64,000 nt of DNA from the NCBI GenBank assembly GCA_020636255.1, contig JACJYE010000001.1, positions 124,001-188,000 of the forward strand, read 5' to 3'. Each line of letters starts with the position of its first letter. The first letter of the stretch is position 1. The translations under genes and the position numbers were made by a program. This document shows positions 35,202 to 42,865 of this stretch, piece by piece. The notes under the pieces are model-generated. The model made no database searches. It was given only the letters and a program-made list of their open reading frames with translations, and was not told the origin of the DNA. The DNA is from Lewinellaceae bacterium (GTDB lineage Bacteria > Bacteroidota > Bacteroidia > Chitinophagales > Saprospiraceae).

Positions 35202-35300
35202 TAATTTGCTGCTTTACATTTCGGTGATCAGGCTTGCCCTCCAGCCGTTCCAGCAGCTTTCGGCCTTCGTCTGATCACCGAGACCGGCAAATTATTTTTT
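35202..35300 (+). repeat. Long imperfect inverted repeat with T-run
   Basis: TAATTTGC (35202-35209) pairs with 35287-35294 and TCGGTGATCAG (35221-35231) pairs perfectly with 35271-35281, followed by six Ts. It could be a terminator that insulates the next gene or a remnant of a small inverted-repeat element. It starts exactly where copy B ends. Confidence 0.6.
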
Positions 35301-35320
35301 GAGGATTCCCTGGAAACATT

Positions 35321-35352
35321 TTTGAAGCTCGCGGGATAAAGTATTATTTTTA
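35321..35352 (+). promoter_or_regulatory. Promoter of membrane protein gene
   Basis: TTTG at 35321-35324, a 20-bp spacer and TATTTTTA at 35345-35352 (one mismatch to TAnnTTTG), about 34 bp before the ATG at 35386. Confidence 0.45.
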
Positions 35353-35385
35353 AGCGATTAACAAAAACCTCAAAACGCTGATCTT

Positions 35386-36162
35386 ATGAACGAGAACCAA
35401 CAGAGGAAGCTCCAGGAAGTGCTGGATTACGGATATACCTTCCGCTTCGGAGACTACATCAGCAAAGGCCTCGAGCTTTTCCAGAAGAATGCCGGTAGTT
35501 TTATCGGGTATGGCCTGGTAGCAGGCCTGATCGTGATGGTGGCCAATTTCATCCCTATCGTGGGGCCCATTGCCGGCAGTTTTTTCCTCTCGCCGCCCCT
35601 ACTGGTCGGCGCCTATCTGGTGGCGCATAAGCTGAACAAGGGCGAAAGCACGGAATTCGGCGATTTTTTCAAGGGATTCGAATTCGTCGGCCCGCTGGCA
35701 GGCGCTACCCTTATCATGTCGCTCATCATTATTGCCAGCCTTATCCCCATGTTCATCGCCTGGGGCACTTCGGGCTTTTTTATGTGGATCATCGAAGCCA
35801 GCACCGACCCCCTCAGCGCCGGCGACCCGCCTAACTTCCCATTCTGGTCCCTCATTTTTGTCGTTCCCGCCATTTACCTGGGGGTTGCCTATGGCTGGGC
35901 ATCCATGTTCATCGCCTTCTACCGGATGAAGGTTTGGGACGCGCTGGAAATGAGCCGCAAAATGATCACGAAACAATGGTTCATCATCTTCCTGTATACC
36001 ATCGTTATCGGCCTGCTGGCCTCCGCCGGAGTCATCCTGCTGATCGTGGGTATACTCGCCACCTATCCCATCATGCTCTGTTCGCAGTATGCCGCATTTG
36101 CCGATGTGACGCGCCTGATGGAAGAAGAGGAAAGCGATATTGTGGATCACCTGGTAGCGTAA
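35386..36162 (+). CDS. Multi-pass membrane protein, unknown function
   Basis: 258 residues with about six hydrophobic segments (for example FIGYGLVAGLIVMVANFIPIVG, AGATLIMSLIIIASLIPMFI, IIFLYTIVIGLLASAGVILL). A cytoplasmic start carries the pattern VLDYGYTFRFGDYISKGLELFQKN. The repeated features GPIAGSFFLSPPLLVGAYLV and KMITKQWFIIFL resemble the DUF975 and glycerophosphodiesterase membrane-domain group, which lacks a defined role. The stop is 3 bp from the convergent VWA gene. Confidence 0.75.
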   Translation: MNENQQRKLQEVLDYGYTFRFGDYISKGLELFQKNAGSFIGYGLVAGLIVMVANFIPIVGPIAGSFFLSPPLLVGAYLVAHKLNKGESTEFGDFFKGFEFVGPLAGATLIMSLIIIASLIPMFIAWGTSGFFMWIIEASTDPLSAGDPPNFPFWSLIFVVPAIYLGVAYGWASMFIAFYRMKVWDALEMSRKMITKQWFIIFLYTIVIGLLASAGVILLIVGILATYPIMLCSQYAAFADVTRLMEEEESDIVDHLVA

Positions 36163-36165
36163 AAC

Positions 36166-37314
36166 TCAATACTTGGCCGTGATGCCTTCGCGGGCCATCC
36201 AATGGCTGAGCTGCTCTTTTTTGATGGCAGCCGCCATCAGGCCGGGAAACTGATCGGGCGTACAGGCGAAAGCCGGCACACCCAGTTCGGCGAGTTTCCC
36301 GGCCATATTTTTATCGAAAGAAGGCGCGCCCTTATCGTTGAGGGCCAGCAGCACGGCGAGTGTAGCGCCCGAATCGTTGATCTCTTTTATCCTTTTCAGC
36401 ATATCTGCTTCGCGTCCTCCTTCATACAGGTCGCTGATCAGCACGACGATGGTGTCGTTGGGCCGCCGGATGAGGGGCTGGGCGTAAGCCAGCGCTTTGC
36501 CGATATCGGTACCGCCGCCAAGCTGAGTGGCAAACAGCAGCCCGACAGGGTCGTGCAAGTATTCGCTCAGGTCCACTACGCTGGTATCGAAAGCGATGAG
36601 CGTAGTGCGCAGCGCGCGCAGCGAAGCCATAATGCACCCCAGAATACCTGCATACACGACGGAGGCGGCCATCGAGCCGCTTTGGTCGACGAGCAGGATG
36701 ACGTCCTTTAGCTGGGCCTGTTTCCGGCCGTAGCCGATCAGTTTTTCGGGAATGATGGCCTTCCACTCTTTCTGGTAATGCCGCAGGTTGGCGCGGATGG
36801 TAGCGTGCCAGTTGAGCTCGTTAAAGCGGGGGCGGCGGTTGCGCACCGAGCGGTCGAGGCTGCCGCGGATGGCCTGGCGCATGGGGTTCTCCAGGCGTTT
36901 TTCCAGTTGATCGGCGATCTTTCGAACCACCTGGCGGGCGGTCTCCCGGGTCTCGTCGGGCATAGCCTTGTTCAGCGAGAGGATGATACCTACCAGCTCG
37001 ACGTCCGGTTCGATGGCTTCCAGCAGCTCGGGCTCCAGGAGCATGCGTTCGAGGTGGAGGCGGTGGAGGGCGTCGCGTTGCAGGAGTTGTACGACAGGAG
37101 TGGGAAAGTAACGGCGAATATCGCCGAGCCATCGGTTCACATTGGGTGAAGAGCTGCCCAGGCCGCCCTTGCGGCCGGCATCGTAGAGGGCTTCCAGCAC
37201 CTTGTCCATGCCCTGGGCCTGGCCGGCCAGGGGTACCGCGCCCAGGGGGTCGGCCTGCCGCCCCAGTATCAGCCGCCAGCGTTTGATGTGTTCTTCTTCC
37301 AAGGTGAATGTCAT
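36166..37314 (-). CDS. VWA domain protein (CoxE-like)
   Basis: 382 residues from the ATG at 37314 (MTFTLEEEHIKRWRLILG). The open frame continues upstream into non-coding-looking sequence and was trimmed. The C-terminal half is a von Willebrand A domain with a complete metal-ion site: VDQSGSM, GGGTDIG and LISDLYEGG. The N-terminal half has NELNWHATIRANLRHYQKEWKAIIPEKLIGYGRK, typical of VWA_CoxE proteins. These usually work with a MoxR-type AAA ATPase in maturation of metal enzymes or cell-surface complexes. No MoxR gene is next to it here. No membrane segment is visible. Confidence 0.85.
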   Translation of the reverse strand: MTFTLEEEHIKRWRLILGRQADPLGAVPLAGQAQGMDKVLEALYDAGRKGGLGSSSPNVNRWLGDIRRYFPTPVVQLLQRDALHRLHLERMLLEPELLEAIEPDVELVGIILSLNKAMPDETRETARQVVRKIADQLEKRLENPMRQAIRGSLDRSVRNRRPRFNELNWHATIRANLRHYQKEWKAIIPEKLIGYGRKQAQLKDVILLVDQSGSMAASVVYAGILGCIMASLRALRTTLIAFDTSVVDLSEYLHDPVGLLFATQLGGGTDIGKALAYAQPLIRRPNDTIVVLISDLYEGGREADMLKRIKEINDSGATLAVLLALNDKGAPSFDKNMAGKLAELGVPAFACTPDQFPGLMAAAIKKEQLSHWMAREGITAKY

Positions 37315-37542
37315 TTCCTGAGCAGTTCGGCCCAACAGCGGGCAGCTCAGAGCAATCGGATTAAAAAAGCTCGCCAAAATTAGCCACTTTTCCGCAACTT
37401 TGAATGAATATACAGGTGGGTAGCAAACTCCGGAAATTGCGGGGTGTTTCAAATAAGCAGACATCCGGCATCGTTCCCGCTTGTCGCCGGCGTTCATTCG
37501 GTGAGGTACAAAAGCCACATTCCATACTGAAAAAACTGTTTT

Positions 37543-38679
37543 GTGAAGACCGACACCCTGGATCATTTTGATGAAGAACACCACGAGGCGCTCAAATCCA
37601 TAAGGGTTTCGCGGATCATCCTGCCCGTGCTGATCGGGATCGTTGCCGTAGCCTACCTGTTGTGGCGGCAGTTCGACCCCGAAGAGTTCGCGCTGATCAA
37701 CTGGACGGCGTTTACCTTTTTCTGGATAGGCGCCAGTTTGGCCATCCTCATCGTCCGGCATCTGGCCTATGCCACCCGCCTGCGCATCCTCTCCGAAGGA
37801 GCGTTCAGCTGGCGCAAATGCATCGAACTGATCTTCATCTGGGAATTCAGCTCGGCCGTTTCGCCGACCAGCGTGGGCGGCTCAGCGGTGGCCTTTTTCG
37901 TGCTGGCCCAGGAGCGCCTGTCGACGGCCCGTACGGCCACCATCGTCCTGTATACGATCGTGCTGGACAGCGCCTTTTTCATCGGCAGCCTGCCCATATT
38001 ATTCCTGTTTTTCGGCACCAATATGATCCGCCCCAACGTCAATAATTTCGGCGACATAGGAGCATGGGGGTACTACTTCCTCTTTGCGTATACGCTGATG
38101 GCGGCCTATGCGAGCGTATTTTACTACGGCCTGTTCGTCAGCCCTGGGCAGATGAAGCGGGTGCTGGTGGGGGTTACGCGTATCCCTTTCCTGCGGCGGT
38201 ACCGGCGCAAGGCCGTAGCATTGGGCAATGATATGATCACGGCCTCACAGCACCTGAAACAGCAGTCGCTGGCCTTCCACCTCGGGGCCTTCCTGGCGAC
38301 GGCGGCGGCCTGGTCGTGCCGGTTCCTGCTGCTGAACAGCCTGATCATCGGTTTTGTAAAAACGGTGCCGCTGGCCTTCTGGCCCCAGTTTGAACTGTAC
38401 GCCCGCCTGGAAACCATGTTCGTGATCATAGCGTTCAGCCCTACCCCAGGGGGCGCTGGTTTCGTAGAGATCCTTTTCGGAGGTTTTCTAAGCGACTACG
38501 TTACCAACCCCACCATCGCCACGGTCATTTCCACCATCTGGCGGTTAATGGCCTATTACGCCTATCTGCTGGCAGGCGTCGTCGTCATCCCCAACTGGAT
38601 AAGGGGCATCCTTAACGAGCGCAGGCAGCGGCATTCTTATCAGGGCCTTGCCTCCGAAGCATCTTTAGACAGCCCCTGA
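37543..38679 (+). CDS. UPF0104/LPG-synthase-TM family membrane protein
   Basis: 378 residues from a GTG start, with about eight membrane helices. The family motifs of the lysylphosphatidylglycerol synthase membrane domain (YbhN/AglD-like) are present: IWEFSSAVSPTSVGGSAVAFFVLAQE near residue 100 and IIAFSPTPGGAGFVEILFGGF near 300, plus the C-terminal RLMAYYAYLLAG. Members act as lipid flippases or as the membrane part of aminoacyl-lipid synthases. The cytoplasmic LPG synthase domain is absent, so only membrane transport or regulation of lipids is likely. Confidence 0.85.
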   Translation: MKTDTLDHFDEEHHEALKSIRVSRIILPVLIGIVAVAYLLWRQFDPEEFALINWTAFTFFWIGASLAILIVRHLAYATRLRILSEGAFSWRKCIELIFIWEFSSAVSPTSVGGSAVAFFVLAQERLSTARTATIVLYTIVLDSAFFIGSLPILFLFFGTNMIRPNVNNFGDIGAWGYYFLFAYTLMAAYASVFYYGLFVSPGQMKRVLVGVTRIPFLRRYRRKAVALGNDMITASQHLKQQSLAFHLGAFLATAAAWSCRFLLLNSLIIGFVKTVPLAFWPQFELYARLETMFVIIAFSPTPGGAGFVEILFGGFLSDYVTNPTIATVISTIWRLMAYYAYLLAGVVVIPNWIRGILNERRQRHSYQGLASEASLDSP

Positions 38680-38886
38680 TAAAACACAGAGTAGCCCCCG
38701 GACTCTGCTGCAATTAACCTGAGCCCTTAATATGGAAGGAAAGATCACCGCTATTGTGCCCTTCTTAAAGGAAGGACGATAATTTTTCCTTTTATTGGCT
38801 TTGTGGGGTATTTTGTATTAATTTAAAAAGATAAAATCTTAAACTTTGCAGGTGTTTTGAGAAACCGTAAAAAACGGAGCCAAATA

Positions 38887-38970
38887 ATGATGATGGAAAG
38901 CTCCGTTACTTCGCAAACAAACATTCCTGAGATAACACTAAGCCTCAAAAAAGAACAACACTACGGGTAG
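38887..38970 (+). CDS. Possible 27-residue peptide
   Basis: ATGATGATG start, then ESSVTSQTNIPEITLSLKK and a short tail ending in HYG before TAG. It lies 147 bp before the acyltransferase gene, behind an A/T-rich promoter-like stretch, with CGGAG 9 nt before the first ATG. No hydrophobic segment or known motif. It may be a leader or signal peptide, or simply a chance frame. Confidence 0.25.
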   Translation: MMMESSVTSQTNIPEITLSLKKEQHYG

Positions 38971-39063
38971 GGCTGGCCTTTTTATTGCATTATACATTGC
39001 TGTATCAGCCCAATAACGCTTCTTAAACAAACACTACAATTCACGGTGGTGGCAAGTCATGAG

Positions 39064-39085
39064 TTTTCAGCGCATGCGCTGAAAA
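39064..39085. promoter_or_regulatory. Perfect 22-bp palindrome, likely operator
   Basis: An uninterrupted dyad with core CAGCGCATGCGCTG, extended by TTTT and AAAA, 32 bp before the acyltransferase ATG. Its symmetry, size and position suit a dimeric regulator. With no loop, it is not a terminator. The binding protein is unknown. Confidence 0.55.
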
Positions 39086-39117
39086 GAGGATTTCCTATTT
39101 CACGATGATAAATTTTC

Positions 39118-39897
39118 ATGACTATGAGTATCCAATCCACTCACCTGGTGTTTCGGGAAGCAAAAGACATTCGCGAACTGGAAGCACTGTTCAGGCTTAG
39201 GTATCAGGGATATGTAAACAGCGCCTGTGCCAGCCTGGTCAGGCAAAACGAAGCCGGGCTGGAATTCGACACCTACGACTGGCATTCCTTGCATTTGGGG
39301 CTCTTTCAGCAAGGGAGCTACGGCAGCCACCCCGTGGGTTATGCCCGCCTGGTGCAAACGGAACCCAGTTCGATGGCGCCAATGGTCAGTAGCCTGGCGG
39401 CCCGTTATAGCACGCTGAACATTCCTGCCGGCCCTTCAGAGGATGCCCCATTGCCTTTTATGGCGAACTGCCCAAAAGCCGGCGAGCTGGCCGGGCTTCT
39501 GGACGGCCTGAAGCAACAGGGCGCCCGCCTGGTCGAAGGCAGCCGCTTCGTTTTTTCTCCCGATACCCGTTCTTCCGGTTACGCCCGGTTCGCCTTCGAG
39601 GCGGCCACGGCCAAAGCATTCTTCCGCTACCACTACGATTTCGCCTTCCTGGCCGTCCACCCCAGGCATGCCCCCTTTTACGGCCAGTACGGCTTCCAGG
39701 AGATCGTAAACGGGGAAGAGAATGACTATCTCGGCCTCAAGGCCAGCGTCCTGGCCCTCGAAAACGGCAAGCTTGCTCCGCGCCGGGCCAACAGGATCGA
39801 AAGCATGGGCAAAGCTGCCAGCCAACTGGGCGCCATCTTCCTGTTCCCCGACAACAGCCAGGTTTTTGCGCCGACGCCGGCGGCCATGGCAGCCTAA
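39118..39897 (+). CDS. FeeM/LuxI-like GNAT acyltransferase
   Basis: 259 residues. The pattern of the autoinducer-synthase and N-acyl-amino-acid-synthase branch of the GNAT fold is visible: FRLRYQGYVN near residue 28, GLEFDTYDWHSLHLGLF near 45, PVGYARLVQ near 75, LVEGSRFVFSPD near 137 and the tail AVHPRHAPFYGQYGFQEI. Relatives join a fatty acyl chain from acyl-ACP or CoA to an amino acid or to S-adenosylmethionine, making signals or lipids. Product is not predictable. It is preceded by a palindrome and followed 45 bp later by a methyltransferase-like gene. Start could also be the second ATG at 39124. Confidence 0.72.
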   Translation: MTMSIQSTHLVFREAKDIRELEALFRLRYQGYVNSACASLVRQNEAGLEFDTYDWHSLHLGLFQQGSYGSHPVGYARLVQTEPSSMAPMVSSLAARYSTLNIPAGPSEDAPLPFMANCPKAGELAGLLDGLKQQGARLVEGSRFVFSPDTRSSGYARFAFEAATAKAFFRYHYDFAFLAVHPRHAPFYGQYGFQEIVNGEENDYLGLKASVLALENGKLAPRRANRIESMGKAASQLGAIFLFPDNSQVFAPTPAAMAA

Positions 39898-39942
39898 ACT
39901 TTTTTTATCTGACTCAGCAAAGACATAAAAACATACGAAACC

Positions 39943-40578
39943 GTGAAGAAAATAACCAATACACTGCTTTTCGTCGCCCTGGGATATGTGGCGCCTTTAA
40001 TGGGAGCCCCCGCCCTTCTTCTCCACTACAAAGCATTGTTATTAATGGCCGGTGCGACAGCTATTTTTCTTACACAACCCACCCTGCATTTAGAGGAAGC
40101 CCGCGAGGAGCAACAACGCGACCGCAACAGCGTGTTCCTTATCCTGCTGCTTTCCCTGGCCTCTGCGGCAGCACCGGTCATCGACTGGGCCTACTGGCAC
40201 CCGGAAAGGCACCACGATCCAGCTTTCATAGGCGGCCTGCTCACCATGATAGCCGGCATCGGGCTCAGGGCCTGGTCGATCAACGTGCTGGGAACGGCCT
40301 TTACCCCGACCGTGCAGATCAGCCAGGAGCAGCAACTGGTCCAGGAAGGCCCCTATAGCATGGTGCGGCACCCCAGCTACCTCGGCGCATTGCTGGCCCT
40401 GATAGGCGGCGCCATCGTGCTGGAATCCTGGATAGGGCTGGTATTGTGCTGTTGTTTCATGGGCATGGCCTACGCCATCCGAATCAGGCTGGAAGAAAAG
40501 GCGCTGGTGGAAGCATTCGGCCAGCAGTACATAACTTATCAGGAAAAAACGGCCCGGCTTATTCCATATATCTGGTAA
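39943..40578 (+). CDS. Isoprenylcysteine carboxyl methyltransferase (ICMT)-like membrane protein
   Basis: 211 residues from a GTG start with about five membrane helices. The C-terminal half has the ICMT/PEMT signature: GTAFTPTVQISQEQQLVQEGPYSMVRHPSYLGALLALIG and RIRLEEKALVEAFGQQYITYQEKTARLIPYIW. Such enzymes transfer a methyl group from S-adenosylmethionine to a carboxylate or a lipid head group at the membrane. In this context it might modify the product of the preceding acyltransferase, which is inference. The HMA gene follows after 83 bp. Confidence 0.82.
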   Translation: MKKITNTLLFVALGYVAPLMGAPALLLHYKALLLMAGATAIFLTQPTLHLEEAREEQQRDRNSVFLILLLSLASAAAPVIDWAYWHPERHHDPAFIGGLLTMIAGIGLRAWSINVLGTAFTPTVQISQEQQLVQEGPYSMVRHPSYLGALLALIGGAIVLESWIGLVLCCCFMGMAYAIRIRLEEKALVEAFGQQYITYQEKTARLIPYIW

Positions 40579-40661
40579 GGCCAAAAAAAATCAGATGTGG
40601 CGGCACGGTTAAGCAACCGTTCCCATCGCTTCGGCGTTCTACTGTGAAAGTGAACAGAACG

Positions 40662-40874
40662 ATGAAAACATTGCGATTCAAAACCAATATCAACTGTAAC
40701 AACTGCATCCGGACGGTAAGCGGTTTTCTCAATGACGTACCCACGATCAGCGAATGGTCGGTCGACATCGACAGGCCTGAGAAGATATTGACGGTAACCG
40801 GTGAAGCCGTCGAAGTGGAAGAAGTCATCGAAGCGGTCGAAGAAGCCGGTTTCGATATTGAACAGGATAAATAA
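40662..40874 (+). CDS. Small heavy-metal-associated (HMA) domain protein
   Basis: 70 residues. A single HMA/ferredoxin-like domain with the metal loop NCNNCIRTV (CxxC) and the tail EVEEVIEAVEEAGFDIE, as in copper chaperones of the CopZ/Atx1 type. The usual MxCxxC methionine is replaced (INCNNC). The frame is open upstream to 40446, but that part overlaps the methyltransferase gene, so the ATG at 40662 is taken. No copper ATPase is nearby. Confidence 0.85.
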   Translation: MKTLRFKTNINCNNCIRTVSGFLNDVPTISEWSVDIDRPEKILTVTGEAVEVEEVIEAVEEAGFDIEQDK

Positions 40875-40900
40875 TTTCTTTCCTGCGGCAAAGCCTTATC

Positions 40901-40926
40901 TTGTGCCTAACCAACGATAGGCACAA
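40901..40926. promoter_or_regulatory. Inverted repeat just before the sigma-factor start
   Basis: TTGTGCCTA and TAGGCACAA, 9 bp each with an 8-nt spacer, end 2 bp before the ATG at 40929. The left arm overlaps a promoter-like TATCTTGTG (40897-40905). It could be an operator or an mRNA hairpin covering the start. Arms of this size do occur by chance. Confidence 0.4.
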
Positions 40927-40928
40927 GC

Positions 40929-41492
40929 ATGGATCAAACCAGTTACAACCATCTGGATGCTCTGTCCAAAGGAGATGAAAAAGGTATTCGCGACATATAC
41001 ATGCAATACCTGCCGCGCATCAACAAGCTCATCACCAATAATGGCGGCACGGGAGAAGATGCCAAGGACGTCTTTCAGGAGGCCCTGATCGTGATCTACG
41101 AAAAAGCCCAAAGCCCGGAATTCAGGCTTACCAGCTCTTTGTATACCCTCCTCTACGGAGTTTGCCGCAATATCTGGGGCAACCGCCTCCAAAGAAAATC
41201 CAGAACAGAAGTAACTTTAGAGAGCCCCGACAAATATAAACTCTCGGAAGGCCTGGAGCAGGCCATTGAACAAGAAGAAGAAAATACCATCTTCTGGGAA
41301 GCATTCGAGCGCCTCGGTGACGATTGCCGGCGCCTGATGCGCTTATTTTTCGATAAAACTTCCATGGAGGAAATTGCAGAAACGATGGGTTACGGCAGTA
41401 CCAGCTACGCCAAAAAGCGCAAATTCCAGTGCAAGGAACAGCTGGTGAGCCTGGTCAGGGCCGACAGCCGTTTTCGCGAATTAAGGCCATAG
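40929..41492 (+). CDS. ECF-type RNA polymerase sigma factor
   Basis: 187 residues. Region 2 is ALSKGDEKGIRDIYMQYLPRINKLI and DAKDVFQEALIVIYEKAQ (the conserved DxxQEtxl stretch in variant form). Region 4 is FERLGDDCRRLMRLFFDKTSMEEIAETMGYGSTSYAKKRKFQCKEQLVSLV, an HTH that reads the -35 element. The gene 19 bp downstream is a probable anti-sigma factor, as usual for ECF pairs. The dyad just before the start may be used in autoregulation. Confidence 0.88.
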   Translation: MDQTSYNHLDALSKGDEKGIRDIYMQYLPRINKLITNNGGTGEDAKDVFQEALIVIYEKAQSPEFRLTSSLYTLLYGVCRNIWGNRLQRKSRTEVTLESPDKYKLSEGLEQAIEQEEENTIFWEAFERLGDDCRRLMRLFFDKTSMEEIAETMGYGSTSYAKKRKFQCKEQLVSLVRADSRFRELRP

Positions 41493-41511
41493 GCCAATAA
41501 GAGGATTCACA

Positions 41512-42387
41512 ATGACAAAAGAGCAGCTATACGATAGAATTGAAGCCTACCTGGAGCAACAGATGGCCCCGGAGGAGCTTGCCGCTTTTGAAGCGGACCT
41601 GCAGGTGAGCCAGGAGCTACAGCTCGAACTGGCCCTGCACCGAAAGCTGCACCAGGAGCTGGCCAAAGCAGGCAAGGCCAGGCTACGCGAACAGCTTCGG
41701 AAGGCCTCGGCCGAGTTCCCGGTAGAAAGGCCGGGCCGCAGGTGGAATACCGGAAGGTGGCTCACAGGCCTGGCCGTGGCCATCATCATCATGGGCGCCG
41801 CCGGCAGGGCCTGGTGGCTCAGCCGGCAAAACGGGCCGCAGGAAAGCCCGGCCGTGACGCCTCCCGCTCAGCAGGACTCTCTGTACCGCCAGACGGAAGA
41901 GCCGGCAGATACTATTTCCAACATAACCCCGCCTACAGAAGAAAAAGCCTCGCCGGAACCGGAACAAAAGAAGGTAGCCGACGCCTTCGCCTCCAACCCA
42001 AGGCTGGAAGCGCTGTTGGGCGCTGCTCCCGATACCCTTTATGCCATTAGCGCCGATGCAGGTTTCACACGGCGGCCCGACGGGCGCTACGAGCTCTCCA
42101 TCGCCGGCCTGCTCCGTGCCGTGGAGGCGCCCGCCGATGCCCGGTTTGTGCTCCGCGTTTATGACAACACAGCAGGCAATGCCGTGGAAGAAGGCCCCTT
42201 AAAGCTGGTAAAGATCGAAGAGGATGAGGATATCTATGCTTTTGGCAAGCTTCAGCGTTTTAGTTTCAGCTATACCCTGAAAAAGCGCCTGAGCCCCGGC
42301 ACTTACTATTACCTCGCCTTTAAGGAGGGTAAAGCTGCCCCGCTCTTTGCAGGGAAAGCAGTGCTGGGCAAACCCGGAGGAGGTTAG
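41512..42387 (+). CDS. Probable anti-sigma factor, single-pass membrane protein
   Basis: 291 residues. The N-terminal 80 residues are a charged helical domain (YDRIEAYLEQQMAPEELAAFEADLQVSQELQLELAL), a common anti-sigma layout. It is followed by one membrane helix (WLTGLAVAIIIMGAAGRAWWL, about residues 83-103). The periplasmic part has a Pro/Glu-rich linker and a C-terminal domain (RRPDGRYELSIAGLLRAVEAPADARFVLRVYDN) of unknown type, presumably the sensor. Function is inferred from order and topology. Confidence 0.7.
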   Translation: MTKEQLYDRIEAYLEQQMAPEELAAFEADLQVSQELQLELALHRKLHQELAKAGKARLREQLRKASAEFPVERPGRRWNTGRWLTGLAVAIIIMGAAGRAWWLSRQNGPQESPAVTPPAQQDSLYRQTEEPADTISNITPPTEEKASPEPEQKKVADAFASNPRLEALLGAAPDTLYAISADAGFTRRPDGRYELSIAGLLRAVEAPADARFVLRVYDNTAGNAVEEGPLKLVKIEEDEDIYAFGKLQRFSFSYTLKKRLSPGTYYYLAFKEGKAAPLFAGKAVLGKPGGG

Positions 42388-42396
42388 AAACAAGCT

Positions 42397-42588
42397 CTAG
42401 CGGGGTTTCCCGGCCCGGCCAAGGGAAACGACTTCCCCCATCTCTTCTCCCAAAAGGAGGAAATATGCCCCTTCGTAGATATAGTTGAAGTGCAGTTGTT
42501 CGCGCAAGACTTCAAACTGTCCTTCGTTTTCTACGTATTTCGCTATCCAGTCTATAGCTTCCAGCCTGTTTTTGAACGTGATCTTCAT
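42397..42588 (-). CDS. Small hypothetical protein
   Basis: 63 residues, MKITFKNRLEAIDWIAKYVENEGQFEVLREQLHFNYIYEGAYFLLLGEEMGEV in two pieces. The composition is natural and the start is normal. It resembles short cytoplasmic proteins found across Bacteroidota without known function. Its stop is 10 bp from the stop of the convergent anti-sigma gene, and the TAG is followed on the minus strand by AGCTTGTTT, as in the dispersed repeat. Confidence 0.6.
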   Translation of the reverse strand: MKITFKNRLEAIDWIAKYVENEGQFEVLREQLHFNYIYEGAYFLLLGEEMGEVVSLGRAGKPR

Positions 42589-42865
42589 GGCAACTGGGTT
42601 TTGCGATGAATAATGCTTTTACTGTTTTGATGTTTGAAAATTGAAAAGATTACCGTTTTGGGGCGCCATTAACATTTATTTAATGCCTTTGGGCCCTCGC
42701 TTTCCGAATAAATTACCCCGCCACGCCTTCCGGTTCGAGGATTTAGGGCCAAAGCGGCCAAAAAATCGGCAAAGAAGCTGTTTTACCGGCTCCTTAAAAT
42801 GGTGTTAAAGGGAGCGCTGTAAAACTTAGCCTGGGTTTTGCGCCGTTTTGGAGTGAAAAATCAAC

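Larger units (their letters stand above)
29959..35204. repeat. Duplicated block, copy B (5.25 kb)
   Basis: Second copy of 23859-29094, in the same orientation. Most of the M43 gene and the 3' half of the propeller-like gene are nearly identical between copies. Two patches are clearly diverged: about 31100-31420 and about 31660-32095, which includes the intergenic region. After 35204 the sequence is unrelated to that after copy A. Confidence 0.95.
38680..39117. other. Gap upstream of the acyltransferase gene
   Basis: 438 bp. A weak hairpin (CAGAGT/ACTCTG) follows the preceding stop. AT-rich sequence at 38780-38850 has near-matches to promoter boxes. A 27-codon frame starts at 38887, and a perfect 22-bp palindrome lies at 39064-39085. 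Confidence 0.5.

Noticed and set aside
23859..35204. CRISPR or phage origin of the repeated region
   Set aside because: There are only two long copies, no short spaced repeats, and no integrase, capsid or cas genes.
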